A stretch of 54,496 nt of DNA from Marinomonas aquiplantarum (GTDB lineage: Bacteria; Pseudomonadota; Gammaproteobacteria; Pseudomonadales; Marinomonadaceae): assembly GCF_003314975.1 (NCBI RefSeq), contig NZ_QNRF01000009.1, positions 1-54,496 on the forward strand, read 5' to 3'. Shown here piece by piece: positions 28,163-37,986 of the stretch. The notes below the pieces were generated by a model. That model had not been told where the DNA came from. It ran no database searches and saw only the letters and a program-made list of their open reading frames with translations. Position 1 is the first letter of the stretch. Every line of letters starts with the position of its first letter. The position numbers and the translations under genes are program-made.

Positions 28163-28271
28163 GAATGAACTCCAGTTTAATTAGGTGATGTTTGAGGGAG
28201 GCACATTGTACCTCAAGTTTGCATTCGATGGGCAACCAATGGCGGTATTTGTTGAGCAAATTTAAACGTCA

Positions 28272-29996
28272 TTAAACCGCTTCTAGGTAATCCACTAGCA
28301 ATTGTAAGTTGCGCTGACCACGGAATTCATTGATATCCAGCTTGTATACTAAACGCACTTGGCTGGCTTTTTCATTCGGCCATTTATCCAGATCCACAAA
28401 GAAACTAATCGCATCCAGCAACAAGCCACTGTTCGGCTCTCGCACCATCAGTTTTAAATGCTTTTCTCCGACAAGGCGCTGCTGCAACACATCAAATACG
28501 CCATCAAAGCAAGGCTCAGGAAACGCTTGCCCCCAAGGACCAGATAGCCTAACCAATTCAGCAAAGCTTAAACTGAAATCTTCGGCGGCTAATTCACCAT
28601 CCGTCATAATACGCGCTTCTAACTGATCCGCTGTTACCCACTCGGCTATGATGGCATCAAACGCCAATCGAAAAGCCTCATAATGAGACTCCTTAATGGA
28701 CATGCCAGCAGCCATCGCATGGCCACCAAACTTGCTTAATAACTGAGGATAGCGCTTAGCTAAAAGATCCAACGCATCTCGGATATGAACACCTGGAATG
28801 GAACGAGCTGAACCCTTTAACTCATCCTCACCGACACGAGCAAAAGCAATCACTGGACGGTGGCACTTTTCTTTCATGCGGGAGGCCAGAATGCCAATCA
28901 CTCCCTGATGCCAATCTGCATCATAAAAACACATACCATGAGGCATGCTCTGTTCATCGTCTAATAATGATTCAAGCAGTAACTCTGCCTGCTCTTTCAT
29001 ATCAGACTCAATGGCTTTGCGCTCACGATTAAACTGATCTAATTGTTGAGCATACAGTTGTGCTTGATGTGGTTGAGTCGCCAACAAACACTCAATGCCC
29101 ACCGACATATCATCCAATCGGCCAGCTGCATTCAACCTTGGCCCTACCACAAAACCAAGATCTGACGCTTTTAGCTGACGATAATCACGACGCCCCACTT
29201 CCAATAACGCCAAGATGCCAGGACGCGCCAAACCAGCTTGAATCCGCTTAATGCCTTGCTGAACTAAGATTCGGTTGTTGTTATCCAGTGGCACCACATC
29301 CGCCACTGTCCCCAGCGCCACCAAGTCTAAGAAATCAGCCATCTTAGGTTCTGGAATATGCTGTTCAACAAACCAATTGCGCTGATTCAGCTCTGCTCGC
29401 AGTGCTGACATGACATAAAAAATCACCCCAACACCGGCCAAGTTTTTGCTCAAAAACTGACAATTAGGGTGATTAGGATTCACAATTGCATCCGCGTTTG
29501 GCAGTTCATCACCCGGCAAGTGATGGTCCGTTACCACCACTTTCATACCGTGAGATTTGGCAGCCTGAACGCCATCAATACTGGCAATGCCATTATCAAC
29601 CGTAACCAAAACATCAGGCGCATGTTGCTGAGCAACCGCCACAATTTCTGGCGTCAGCCCATAACCAAATTCAAAACGATTTGGCACCAAATACGTCGGG
29701 GCCACCGCGCCCATGGCCTCTAACGCCAAAATACCTAAGCTAGTGCTGGTCGCACCGTCCGCATCAAAATCACCGACAATCAGAATTTTTTCACCAGCCA
29801 CAATGGCATCCGCTAAAATAGCGGCGGCTTTAGACAAATCAAACAAGGCATTTGGCCTCAATAAATGAGGTAAACGGTAGTCAATTTGCTCACTGCTAAA
29901 GACCTCTCGCGCCATAAAAATACGCTGTAAACTGGCAGGCATATTGGTAGGAAATTGGCTGGGTGCCGACGGCACTAGACGACGCTCGATACGCAT
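28272..29996 (-). CDS. recJ: Single-stranded-DNA exonuclease RecJ
   Basis: A 574-residue DHH-family 5'-3' exonuclease for recombination and mismatch-repair excision. The motifs are in order: VGDFDADGATST (near residues 76-87), LVTVDNGIAS, VVTDHHLPGDELPNADAIVNPN, the GVGVIFYV region, DLVALGTVADVVPL, and RLNAAGRLDDM. The C-terminal GGHAMAAGMSI belongs to the DHHA1 domain, followed by the OB-fold. Length is normal. It is downstream of the diguanylate cyclase gene and, further up, rsmE-thrC-hom, resembling the Pseudomonas hom-thrC-recJ neighbourhood with two insertions. Confidence 0.97.
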   Translation of the reverse strand: MRIERRLVPSAPSQFPTNMPASLQRIFMAREVFSSEQIDYRLPHLLRPNALFDLSKAAAILADAIVAGEKILIVGDFDADGATSTSLGILALEAMGAVAPTYLVPNRFEFGYGLTPEIVAVAQQHAPDVLVTVDNGIASIDGVQAAKSHGMKVVVTDHHLPGDELPNADAIVNPNHPNCQFLSKNLAGVGVIFYVMSALRAELNQRNWFVEQHIPEPKMADFLDLVALGTVADVVPLDNNNRILVQQGIKRIQAGLARPGILALLEVGRRDYRQLKASDLGFVVGPRLNAAGRLDDMSVGIECLLATQPHQAQLYAQQLDQFNRERKAIESDMKEQAELLLESLLDDEQSMPHGMCFYDADWHQGVIGILASRMKEKCHRPVIAFARVGEDELKGSARSIPGVHIRDALDLLAKRYPQLLSKFGGHAMAAGMSIKESHYEAFRLAFDAIIAEWVTADQLEARIMTDGELAAEDFSLSFAELVRLSGPWGQAFPEPCFDGVFDVLQQRLVGEKHLKLMVREPNSGLLLDAISFFVDLDKWPNEKASQVRLVYKLDINEFRGQRNLQLLVDYLEAV

Positions 29997-30068
29997 AAGT
30001 CACTCAAAGAAAATCACTGAGGCGCAAGAATAACACGAATTAATTTAAGTCAGGAAAAGACCGCTAAA

Positions 30069-31166
30069 TTAGTCATTACGAGTTTGATTTCGACCAGCAC
30101 GCTTAGCATTGTATAAATGACTGTCTGCCAGAGTAATCGCTTCACGCAAAGAAACCGTTTCGTTCATAGTTGCGATCCCAAAGCTCAACGTTATGCGGAA
30201 ATGTTGATCCATATAATTGAATTCATAATCAGCTACTTGATGACGAATGCTCTCTGCGATTTGATAGGCTTCATGGGATGAACAATCAAATACGGCAAGA
30301 AGAAACTCCTCGCCTCCCCAACGTGACGACAAGGCGCCTTTTGGTAAACCTGATGCCATAATTTGGGCTATTTTTTCTAAAGCATAGTCCCCAGCATCAT
30401 GTCCATATTCATCATTTATACGTTTAAAAAAATCCACATCCGCCAACAACAAATGAGCTTGTTGTCGTTCCTCAAGTTTTTGATAAATACCGCGGCGATT
30501 CAAGAGATTGGTTAGCATATCAGTATAAGCTACCAATTTTAGTTTAGCCGACGTACGTTTTAATTCATCATTAAACCGAGACATGGAGAATTCATAAATA
30601 CCGGATAAAAATACAACAACCGCAAAGGCAAATAGGATCCGAGACTTTAACGACGGGTGATAACCAAACTCTAAAAAATGATTATCCGTACAAAACATCA
30701 GAGCAGTTAAAACCAAAGTAAAGATGGCAAGCTCAATTAGCCCTTTCTTTAAACCGTGTAAAAACAACGCCACCGCAGGAACACAAAAAAGCCAAACATG
30801 CCCAGTACCATTTACGCCTCCCGTGTAAATCAGATACAGCATTAAGGCATACAAGGGGTATATAACAAAATTGCCGGACACGGCGTGATGATGAGTACGC
30901 CTTAGATAAAGGTGATTAGCAGCATACAAAAAGGCAGTACTTAATAGCACCGTACCTAACATGAGTTTACCCTGAAAAAACGAAGCAATACCCAATGGAA
31001 AAGTAAACAGAATACCAACACTAGCAAACAGATTAATGATCAGCACTCGACGTATATCATCTGAAGACAACTTAGAAACATCACCCACATAAAAGCGAGT
31101 AATAAAATTAAGTTTTGCCTTTAAACTTGTTGGTCGCTGTAAAACAGTTGAATCTTTATCTGGCAT
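30069..31166 (-). CDS. Membrane-bound diguanylate cyclase
   Basis: A 365-residue protein with about six hydrophobic segments in residues 40-195, followed by a GGDEF domain (about 205-365). The active site is GGEEF at residues 284-288, and LADVDFFKRINDEYGHDAGD carries the metal-binding Asp, so cyclic-di-GMP synthesis is expected. The RxxD inhibitory site is absent: the corresponding residues are PKGA. The protein should therefore not be limited by product binding there. The membrane part has no recognised sensory domain. It lies between rsmE and recJ in the same direction with a long AT-rich gap (171 bp) upstream. Confidence 0.92.
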   Translation of the reverse strand: MPDKDSTVLQRPTSLKAKLNFITRFYVGDVSKLSSDDIRRVLIINLFASVGILFTFPLGIASFFQGKLMLGTVLLSTAFLYAANHLYLRRTHHHAVSGNFVIYPLYALMLYLIYTGGVNGTGHVWLFCVPAVALFLHGLKKGLIELAIFTLVLTALMFCTDNHFLEFGYHPSLKSRILFAFAVVVFLSGIYEFSMSRFNDELKRTSAKLKLVAYTDMLTNLLNRRGIYQKLEERQQAHLLLADVDFFKRINDEYGHDAGDYALEKIAQIMASGLPKGALSSRWGGEEFLLAVFDCSSHEAYQIAESIRHQVADYEFNYMDQHFRITLSFGIATMNETVSLREAITLADSHLYNAKRAGRNQTRND

Positions 31167-31337
31167 GCCGTAACCCTGACTTATTACCCTTAATCTTGTT
31201 AAGGTTATTTAAGAAAGATATTACCCTAAAGCTTTAAATACCTCTTCTCAAAAAGCACTTTAGTTACAAATAAGAACAATTAAACGACTTTTAGTTATAT
31301 ATCGGCAAGGTTAAGAAATTAAAGAAAAAGTCTAAAA

Positions 31338-32057
31338 TTAAGCTGGATATAAGCGAGACAAAAGAACAGGAACAACCGTTTCCACTTTCAGAATTCTCTC
31401 GCCCAAATGCACACTCGACATACCCGCTTCTAGCCACTTGCTCACTTCAAATTCATTCCAACCGCCTTCTGGCCCCAAGGCCAATACACAGGATTCCTGC
31501 AAATCCACTGGGCAAGCACTGGCCTGATATGGATGAGCCAACAAACCCAATTTACCACTTAATAGATGTGGCAATTGGTCTTCCACAAAAGGGCGGAATC
31601 TTGGCACCATAGTAATGCTTGGCATGACGGTATCTTTGGCTTGCTCTAAGCCTTCTAATAAAATTTTCTGAATGGAATCTGGCTGCAACACAGGACTTTG
31701 CCAATAACTTTTCTCTACTTTGGATGAGTGAATCAAATACAGTTCTTTAACCCCCATTGCCGTAATATTATGCAAAGTGCGCTTCAACATATTAGGGCGA
31801 GGCAACGCCATGACCAATACCATAGGTAAGGCTTTCGGTGGCTTTTGAGTAAGTTGCAAGGAATGAATGTGTGCCGGCACATCCGCATTGGCTGCTTGAT
31901 AGACACCTTCTCCTAAATCACCGCCCAACAAACCTACTCGTAGCACTTCTCCCGATTCCGCCTTAATCACTTGATTAATATGCGATTGTTGACGTTCCGT
32001 CAGTGCGTAACGCCCTTCAGACAAACTCAAGGCAGGCTCTAATAAAATCAGGTTCAT
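31338..32057 (-). CDS. rsmE: 16S rRNA (uracil-1498-N3)-methyltransferase RsmE
   Basis: A 239-residue SPOUT-class methyltransferase that makes m3U1498 in 16S rRNA. The conserved pieces are MALPRPNMLKRTLHNITAMGVKELYLIHSSKVEKSYW in the middle, VLALGPEGGWNEFE near residues 188-201, and the C-terminal VHLGERILKVETVVPVLLS, forming the knotted SAM site. The N-terminal PUA-like domain is present, and total length matches E. coli RsmE (243). It lies 82 bp downstream of thrC. A strong hairpin without U tract lies in that gap. Confidence 0.95.
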   Translation of the reverse strand: MNLILLEPALSLSEGRYALTERQQSHINQVIKAESGEVLRVGLLGGDLGEGVYQAANADVPAHIHSLQLTQKPPKALPMVLVMALPRPNMLKRTLHNITAMGVKELYLIHSSKVEKSYWQSPVLQPDSIQKILLEGLEQAKDTVMPSITMVPRFRPFVEDQLPHLLSGKLGLLAHPYQASACPVDLQESCVLALGPEGGWNEFEVSKWLEAGMSSVHLGERILKVETVVPVLLSRLYPA

Positions 32058-32091
32058 ATAATAAGGTTTAAACTAAAAGATGGGGGAAAGG

Positions 32092-32116
32092 ATCGCGGTC
32101 AAAACTTGACCGCGAT
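32092..32116 (-). other. Strong hairpin in the thrC-rsmE gap
   Basis: ATCGCGGTCAA (32092-32102) and TTGACCGCGAT (32106-32116) form an 11-bp perfect stem with a 3-nt loop. In the transcribed (minus) direction it is followed by CCTTTCCCCC rather than a U run. It may be a 3'-end-stabilising or partial stop structure behind thrC rather than a standard intrinsic terminator. Confidence 0.7.
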
Positions 32117-32139
32117 AACAAGGCAATTAACGACTTTAT

Positions 32140-33525
32140 TTAGATGCGATCAGCGACAAAAGACTGCACTTGCGCCAGCTCATTGTCCAACACAGAATAA
32201 GACTCTTCACGCTCAAACAAGTCTTTCATGTGCTCTGGCAAACTTGGCGATTCACAGCCCGCTTTTTCCACCGCTTCTGGGAACTTCACAGGATGCGCTG
32301 TCGCCAGAGTAATCATAGGCACAGACTTATCCTTCCAGCATTGGCGAGCCGCTTCTAGGCCAATCGCCGTATGCGGATCCAACAAATACTGGGTACTCGC
32401 ATGAACCTCTGCAATGACGTCACAAGTACGTTTGTCATCCACTTTATAACTGTCAAAATTTTCTTTCACATAAGACCAAGCTTGATCGTTTAACGACACA
32501 TCGCCTTGATTAAAGCGTGCCATCAATTCATCAATTGCCGCACCATCACGACCGTGAGCATCAAACAAAAGACGCTCAAAATTACTCGATACCATAATAT
32601 CCATACTGGGTGACAAGGTAACATTCAAGGCTTGGCGACTCATGTCGTTTTCAGCAATGACACGATGCAAAATGTCATTCTGGTTCGTCGCAACCACTAA
32701 CTGATCCACAGGCAAGCCCATCTGCTTGGCTAAATAACCTGCAAAGATATCACCAAAGTTGCCCGTTGGAACCGAGAAAGACACCTTACGGTGTGGCGCA
32801 CCAACCGCCAAAGCAGAAGAGAAGTAATAAACGATTTGAGCCATAATGCGTGCCCAGTTAATCGAATTTACCGCACCCAGTTTGGCACCTTTCAAGAAAG
32901 ACTGATCAGCGAAGCTGGACTTCACCATACCTTGGCAATCATCAAAGTTACCTTTTACCGCGATGTTGAAAACATTGTCATCAATCACGGTTGTCATTTG
33001 ACGACGCTGCACTTCAGAAACACGCTGATAAGGGTGCAAAATAAAGATGTTTAGATGCTCTGAGTGACGGCAACCTTCAATCGCCGCTGAACCTGTATCA
33101 CCAGAGGTTGCCCCCATGATGACCAGTTTTTCGTTACGCTGAGCCAACACATAATCCATTAAGCGGCCTAACAACTGTAGTGCAAAATCTTTAAACGCTA
33201 GAGTTGGGCCACGGAACAATTCCAATACCCATTCGTTGTTACCCACCTGAACCATTGGCGCAATGGATTCATGATTAAAGCTCGCATACGCCTCGTCAAT
33301 CATGGTTTTAAACGCGTCTTGCGGGATGTCTCCCTCAACAAATGGCCACATGACCTTAAAGGCCAAATCTTGATAGCTCAAACTGGCCCAAGAAGCGATC
33401 TCTTCTTTACTGTAGTGAGGCAGACTTTCTGGCACATACAAGCCACCATCGTTTGCCAAACCGGCCAATAAAACGTCACCGAACGACAAGGCCGGTGCTT
33501 TACCACGAGTTGAAATGTATTTCAT
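32140..33525 (-). CDS. thrC: Threonine synthase ThrC
   Basis: A 461-residue PLP enzyme that converts O-phosphohomoserine to threonine. The N-terminus MKYISTRGKAPALSFGDVLLAGLANDGGLYVPE is the type-2 ThrC pattern. The PLP lysine is in TLAFKDFALQLLGR (Lys near residue 112), and the phosphate-binding SGDTGSAAIEG and PTGNFGDIFAGY loops are visible. It starts 11 bp behind hom, with AAGAGAG as ribosome site, so hom-thrC form one unit for the last threonine steps. Length is normal for this class. Confidence 0.97.
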   Translation of the reverse strand: MKYISTRGKAPALSFGDVLLAGLANDGGLYVPESLPHYSKEEIASWASLSYQDLAFKVMWPFVEGDIPQDAFKTMIDEAYASFNHESIAPMVQVGNNEWVLELFRGPTLAFKDFALQLLGRLMDYVLAQRNEKLVIMGATSGDTGSAAIEGCRHSEHLNIFILHPYQRVSEVQRRQMTTVIDDNVFNIAVKGNFDDCQGMVKSSFADQSFLKGAKLGAVNSINWARIMAQIVYYFSSALAVGAPHRKVSFSVPTGNFGDIFAGYLAKQMGLPVDQLVVATNQNDILHRVIAENDMSRQALNVTLSPSMDIMVSSNFERLLFDAHGRDGAAIDELMARFNQGDVSLNDQAWSYVKENFDSYKVDDKRTCDVIAEVHASTQYLLDPHTAIGLEAARQCWKDKSVPMITLATAHPVKFPEAVEKAGCESPSLPEHMKDLFEREESYSVLDNELAQVQSFVADRI

Positions 33526-33536
33526 ATAATTCTCTC

Positions 33537-34838
33537 TTAAGCCAAGTTTTCGACACGAATACGCTGCACAGAACCGGCAACGTCCGGCAAGGCTTCAATA
33601 GCTGCAATCGCAGCATTCATATTGCGTTCTTTTACTTCATGAGTCATAACGACCAAAGGCACAAGCTCGCTGCCTTCACGCTCACGCTGAATCAAAGATT
33701 CGATGCTGATGCCATTATTAGATAAAATTTGTGTAATGTTTGCCAACACACCAGCACGATCTTGAATCGTCATATTAAGGAAGAAACCACACTCAATTTC
33801 TTCGACAGGCAACACTTCAACATCAGACAAGGCATCTGCTTGGAATGCTAAATGCGGCACACGATTCGTAGGATCTGCTGTCAGCGTACGCGCCACATCA
33901 ATCACATCCGCAACAACTGAAGAGCCGGTTGGCAAAGCCCCAGCACCTGCACCGTATGTCAACGTTGGACCAACCGCATCACCCTGAACCATAATGGCAT
34001 TCATCACACCATTTACACTCGCCAATAAGTGTTTACGAGCAATCAAAGTCGGATGAACACGCAATTCGATGCCCAGTTTAGTACGGCGGGCAATACCCAA
34101 ATGTTTAACCGCATAACCAAGTTCATCCGCAAAAGCGACATCTTCAGCCGTGACACGACTGATTCCCTCGGTGTACGTTTTTTCAAACTGTAATGGAATA
34201 CCAAACGCGATGGACGCAAGAATGGTCAGCTTATGAGCGGCATCAATGCCTTCTACATCAAACGTTGGATCCGCTTCGGCGTAACCTAACGCCTGAGCTT
34301 CAGCAAGAACATCATCAAAGTTGCGCTGCTTTTCGCTCATTTCGGTCAAAATGAAATTGCCAGTCCCGTTGATGATGCCAGCCAACCAATCAATGCGGTT
34401 AGCAGACAGCCCTTCACGAACCGCTTTAATAATAGGAATTCCACCTGCAACCGCGGCTTCAAAAGCAACAATGACGCCTTTTTCTTGTGCTTTTGCAAAA
34501 ATCTCATTGCCGTGCTCAGCAATTAAAGCTTTGTTCGCTGTCACAACGTGCTTACCATTTTCAAGCGCCGTCATCACCAATTCTTTCGCGACACTGGTGC
34601 CACCAATCAATTCAAGAACAATATCAATCTCTGGATTGTTAACCACGTCGAAAATATCACGTGTTACGTTAATACCTGTGGTATCACATGCATCATTGCC
34701 ACGACGAGCACCCACCTGCTCAATAACAATGCTACGTCCAACACGTCGCGTAATTTCTTCTGCATTTTTCAAAAGAATATTAAAACTACCGGATCCTACT
34801 GTTCCCAGCCCACAAATTCCGACTTTTACCGGTTTCAA
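33537..34838 (-). CDS. hom: Homoserine dehydrogenase
   Basis: A 433-residue monofunctional homoserine dehydrogenase (aspartate semialdehyde to homoserine). The NAD(P)-binding VGICGLGTVGSGSF lies at residues 5-18, followed by ELIGG, NGKHVVTANKALIA and the catalytic GTGNFILTEM and EADPTFDVEGIDAAHKL segments. A C-terminal ACT domain (about 350-430; LNMTIQDRAGVLANITQIL) suggests feedback control by threonine. The start codon is TTG (34838-34836), preceded by GTGGGG at 8 nt. That start gives the family-typical length, so the rare codon looks real. It is the first gene of hom-thrC. Confidence 0.96.
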   Translation of the reverse strand: MKPVKVGICGLGTVGSGSFNILLKNAEEITRRVGRSIVIEQVGARRGNDACDTTGINVTRDIFDVVNNPEIDIVLELIGGTSVAKELVMTALENGKHVVTANKALIAEHGNEIFAKAQEKGVIVAFEAAVAGGIPIIKAVREGLSANRIDWLAGIINGTGNFILTEMSEKQRNFDDVLAEAQALGYAEADPTFDVEGIDAAHKLTILASIAFGIPLQFEKTYTEGISRVTAEDVAFADELGYAVKHLGIARRTKLGIELRVHPTLIARKHLLASVNGVMNAIMVQGDAVGPTLTYGAGAGALPTGSSVVADVIDVARTLTADPTNRVPHLAFQADALSDVEVLPVEEIECGFFLNMTIQDRAGVLANITQILSNNGISIESLIQREREGSELVPLVVMTHEVKERNMNAAIAAIEALPDVAGSVQRIRVENLA

Positions 34839-34975
34839 AACGTTACCCCACAGAGATGATTTAATTATTTGTTATTTCGCCACTAAAACGCTTCATTATA
34901 ACGCCTGAACCACATAAACCCAACGAAGAAAAGGCTGAACTAGACTCATGTTAAGTGGAATATTTTGCAATAAGA

Positions 34976-35692
34976 CTATAACCCAAGCTTACTGGCCAAC
35001 TCTTTTGGTGGCAGGTAACCTGGCAGAAACACACCATCTTTAGAAATAATGGTCGGCGTGCCTCGAACCCCCAGCTCATTCCCTAACTGATACTGATCCG
35101 CTACAGGGTTCACACATTTATTTTCAGGCACATCAGCACCAGTTTTCGCTTCCGTCATCCACTTTTTAGGATCATCAGAACACCAGATACTGACCATCTT
35201 GCGATAAGAAAAAGAACCGATACCGGCTCTTGGATAGGCCAAATAGCGCACCGTAATTCCCATTTCATTCAGACTTGGGACATCGTTGTGCAACATACGA
35301 CAATAACCACAGTCAACATCCGTAAAAACGGTGATGTGTGTTTTTTCATTTTCTGCCTTAAACACCACCATGTCAGACTCTGGCAAAGATTCCACCCTAG
35401 CACGTTTAGCTTGTTCGGTTTCGTTCACCAGACCATCTGCATCGATACGATATAAATCACCGACAATAAAGTATTGAGCATTTTTTGTTACATAAAGGGT
35501 TGGACCACCTTCCACTTCCGCTGAGTACATACCCGCCGGTTCATGCCATTCTATCGAGCCAATAGTATATTGAGGTAGCGCTGTCTGTAGGGATTGACGA
35601 ACTTGGTCTTGATCAGCAAAAGTAGAACTAAAAGGAAGCATGAGCCCAGCAATACAAAATGCACGGACCAAGAAGGAAAAGGTGTGTTTCAT
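34976..35692 (-). CDS. dsbC: Periplasmic thiol:disulfide isomerase DsbC
   Basis: A 238-residue DsbC. A signal peptide (FLVRAFCIAGLMLPFSSTFA, cleavage near residue 26) is followed by the dimerisation domain. The thioredoxin-like domain has active site CGYC in VDCGYCRMLH (near residue 123) and the cis-Pro GTPTII loop near 209. A second cysteine pair (IWCSD and ENKCVNP) matches the structural disulfide of DsbC. It precedes hom, as in Pseudomonas. GAGG ribosome site, ATG start at 35692. Confidence 0.95.
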   Translation of the reverse strand: MKHTFSFLVRAFCIAGLMLPFSSTFADQDQVRQSLQTALPQYTIGSIEWHEPAGMYSAEVEGGPTLYVTKNAQYFIVGDLYRIDADGLVNETEQAKRARVESLPESDMVVFKAENEKTHITVFTDVDCGYCRMLHNDVPSLNEMGITVRYLAYPRAGIGSFSYRKMVSIWCSDDPKKWMTEAKTGADVPENKCVNPVADQYQLGNELGVRGTPTIISKDGVFLPGYLPPKELASKLGL

Positions 35693-35753
35693 GAAAACCT
35701 CAAAGACGAATGAATTGTCTCTATTAGGCCATACGAAAGGGAGTTAGTTCCAC

Positions 35754-35781
35754 AAAAAAAGGCGACTTACGTCGCCTTTTT
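35754..35781. terminator. Terminator of the rpsP-rimM-trmD-rplS operon
   Basis: GGCGAC (35761-35766) and GTCGCC (35771-35776) form the stem, with A7 on the left (T7 in the minus-strand transcript) and T5 on the right. It stops the operon after rplS. Confidence 0.9.
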
Positions 35782-35793
35782 AAGGAAGATAAA

Positions 35794-36156
35794 TTAGCGT
35801 TTAGCCAATTTCTCTTTAATACGTGCAGATTTACCAGAACGCTCGCGTAGGTAGTAGATCTTAGCTTGACGCACGTCACCGCGGCGTTTCACTTCAACAC
35901 TCTCAACCAATGGGCTGTATGTTTGGAAAGCACGCTCAACACCAACACCGCTCGAAATTTTACGAACAGTAAATGCTGAGTTTAGACCACGGTTACGCTT
36001 AGAGATTACAACACCTTCATAGGCCTGTAGACGCTCGCGTGAACCTTCTTTAACTTTAACTTGTACGACAACCGTGTCACCAGGACCAAATGCTGGGACT
36101 TCTTTTGTCATCTGTTCAGCTTCTAATTGCTGAATCAGTTTAGTTTTATTACTCAT
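35794..36156 (-). CDS. rplS: Ribosomal protein L19
   Basis: A 120-residue bL19, which sits at the 30S-50S interface. The segments [46 protein letters not shown] and the C-terminal [33 protein letters not shown] are characteristic. It is the last gene of the rpsP-rimM-trmD-rplS operon, 69 bp after trmD, with GGAG before the ATG and a strong terminator behind it. Confidence 0.98.
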   Translation of the reverse strand: MSNKTKLIQQLEAEQMTKEVPAFGPGDTVVVQVKVKEGSRERLQAYEGVVISKRNRGLNSAFTVRKISSGVGVERAFQTYSPLVESVEVKRRGDVRQAKIYYLRERSGKSARIKEKLAKR

Positions 36157-36225
36157 GGATGTGACTCCTAATAATATGGTTTCTTATCAGTCCGAAGGTT
36201 CTTCTATCTGATAAGCTCGCAATTC

Positions 36226-36978
36226 CTACTCTGCCGAGGTTGAATCTTCAGTTTCGCGAATAAACTCTTCTAACAACTTCTGCTGTTCCTTGTCCAACTC
36301 AAGGTTCTGCAAAAGGTCTGGCCGGCGTTGCCAAGTTCTTCCGAGCTTCTGCTTTAATCGCCAGCGCCTTATCTCCTCATGGTTGCCGCTAAGTAGTACC
36401 GGTGGCACAGGCTCACCGTTAAGCACTTCGGGGCGAGTATAATGCGGACAATCCAACAAACCGTCAGCAAACGAATCCTCCTCTGCTGAAGCTTGCTTTC
36501 CTAGCACTCCTGGCACCATCCGAAAGACAGAATCCATTAGCACCATAGCCGGCAACTCACCACCACTTAGGACAAAATCACCGATCGACCATTCTTCATC
36601 AATCTCAGATTGAATCAAACGCTCATCGACGCCTTCATAACGACCTGCTACCAGAATAAATTCTGCTTGTTTAGCAAGTTGCTGCACACCTTCTTGCGTC
36701 AGTGTACGCCCTTGAGGGGATAAAAAAATAACTTTTGCGTTGGGCACTTTTTGCTTAGCGCACTCAATCGCATCTTTGAGAGGTTGAACTTTCATCAACA
36801 TCCCAGGACCACCACCGTAAGGTCGATCATCCACAGTCTTATGCTTATCCTGAGTAAAATCACGGGGATTAATATAATCCACCTCAACCAACCCAGACTT
36901 AATGGCTCTGCCCGTTACACCGTATTGGGTAATGGCTTGAAACATTTCCGGAAAGAGCGATATAACGCTTACCTTCAC
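36226..36978 (-). CDS. trmD: tRNA (guanine-37-N1)-methyltransferase TrmD
   Basis: A 250-residue SPOUT methyltransferase that makes m1G37, guarding against frameshifts. The conserved [24 protein letters not shown] motif, the knot sequences [11 protein letters not shown] and [11 protein letters not shown], and the [20 protein letters not shown] region are present. The start codon is GTG (36978-36976) with GAGG at good spacing, matching the family N-terminus [12 protein letters not shown]. It lies 21 bp after rimM in the ribosome operon. Confidence 0.98.
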   Translation of the reverse strand: MKVSVISLFPEMFQAITQYGVTGRAIKSGLVEVDYINPRDFTQDKHKTVDDRPYGGGPGMLMKVQPLKDAIECAKQKVPNAKVIFLSPQGRTLTQEGVQQLAKQAEFILVAGRYEGVDERLIQSEIDEEWSIGDFVLSGGELPAMVLMDSVFRMVPGVLGKQASAEEDSFADGLLDCPHYTRPEVLNGEPVPPVLLSGNHEEIRRWRLKQKLGRTWQRRPDLLQNLELDKEQQKLLEEFIRETEDSTSAE

Positions 36979-36999
36979 GTGATGACCTCAGCTTGTTAG

Positions 37000-37545
37000 T
37001 TAAAATTCCGGATCCCAATCAACAACCATTTCCTTTTGCTCCAAATCGATGTTTAGAACATAAGTTTCTGGTACGTAAGGAATCAGGCGTTCTTCACGAT
37101 CAAAACTGCCTTCACACGCACTGACAACCACAACATCATTCGCACCGGTTTCCATAAGTTGCGAAACCTTCCCCAAGAGGACACCCTCTTTGGTAATTAC
37201 CCTTAGACCTTCTAGCTGACTCCAGTAATAATCACCGTCATCCAACTCAGGAAGATCCTGTGCATCAATGTAAATATCCAAACCACAGATCTCTTTAACT
37301 TGATCTCTGTCATTATAGCCATTCACCGATGCCACCAAACCTCGCCCTTGCAAGCGACCTTGGCTTAACTCTACAGTTTTCCACCCACTTGGGGTTTTCA
37401 ACCACCAATGCTTGTAATCAAAGATCCCTTGCATTGGGTCGGTGTGCGAATACAACTTCACCCACCCTTTAACACCATAAACAGATGTAATGCGTCCAAC
37501 CACAAGGGCTTGCTCAGGAGCGGCCGCTTGCTTTACTTTAGACAT
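37000..37545 (-). CDS. rimM: 16S rRNA processing protein RimM
   Basis: A 181-residue ribosome-maturation factor that assists assembly of the 30S head. The N-terminal VVGRITSVYGVKGWVKLYSHTDP and the PRC-barrel half (YYWSQLEGLRVITKEGVLLGKVSQLMETGANDVVVV, ending in ERLIPYVPE) are typical. It sits between rpsP (15 bp) and trmD (21 bp), the invariant gammaproteobacterial order. AGAGG precedes the ATG at 37545. Confidence 0.97.
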   Translation of the reverse strand: MSKVKQAAAPEQALVVGRITSVYGVKGWVKLYSHTDPMQGIFDYKHWWLKTPSGWKTVELSQGRLQGRGLVASVNGYNDRDQVKEICGLDIYIDAQDLPELDDGDYYWSQLEGLRVITKEGVLLGKVSQLMETGANDVVVVSACEGSFDREERLIPYVPETYVLNIDLEQKEMVVDWDPEF

Positions 37546-37560
37546 AGCACTACCTCTGAA

Positions 37561-37809
37561 TTAAGCGTTTTTGCTAGCTTCTTTAACAAGCTGAGCAGCA
37601 CGGTCAGATAGCTGAGCGCCTTGGCTAACCCAGTGATTTACACGATCTAAATCGACGCGTAAACGTTCTTCTTGACCACGAGCAACAGGATTAAAGAAAC
37701 CCAAGCGCTCGATATAACGACCATCACGAGCACGACGGCTATCAGCCACGTTCAAGTGATAGAATGGGCGCTTCTTAGAGCCACCACGAGAAAGACGAAT
37801 AGTTACCAT
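37561..37809 (-). CDS. rpsP: Ribosomal protein S16
   Basis: An 82-residue bS16. The N-terminus [20 protein letters not shown] and the [14 protein letters not shown] motif are diagnostic. It leads the rpsP-rimM-trmD-rplS operon. The 100-bp leader between it and the ffh terminator should hold the operon promoter; I could not place it confidently by eye. Confidence 0.98.
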   Translation of the reverse strand: MVTIRLSRGGSKKRPFYHLNVADSRRARDGRYIERLGFFNPVARGQEERLRVDLDRVNHWVSQGAQLSDRAAQLVKEASKNA

Positions 37810-37905
37810 ATGATTGGTTCCTTATTGCTTAACGAAACACCTCTTGCCGAGTCGATTTTTGACTCATACTACAAGAAGGCGGCATATTCTAGTCGATAAA
37901 CTAGC

Positions 37906-37935
37906 AAAACGAAAGGGCGAATTGCTCGCCCTTTC
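37906..37935 (-). terminator. ffh terminator
   Basis: GAAAGGGCGA (37911-37920) and TCGCCCTTTC (37926-37935) form a 10-bp stem with a 5-nt loop. In the minus-strand transcript it is followed by GTTTTG, a short U tract. It separates ffh from rpsP. Confidence 0.75.
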
Positions 37936-37986
37936 AATAAAATCGGCACTTTTTTTGCTAATGCCTGTAAAAACAACTAAATAGTG

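Noticed and set aside
34321..34908. 195-codon plus-strand frame over hom
   Set aside because: It is antisense to the conserved NAD-binding half of homoserine dehydrogenase and reads as a composition shadow rather than a gene.
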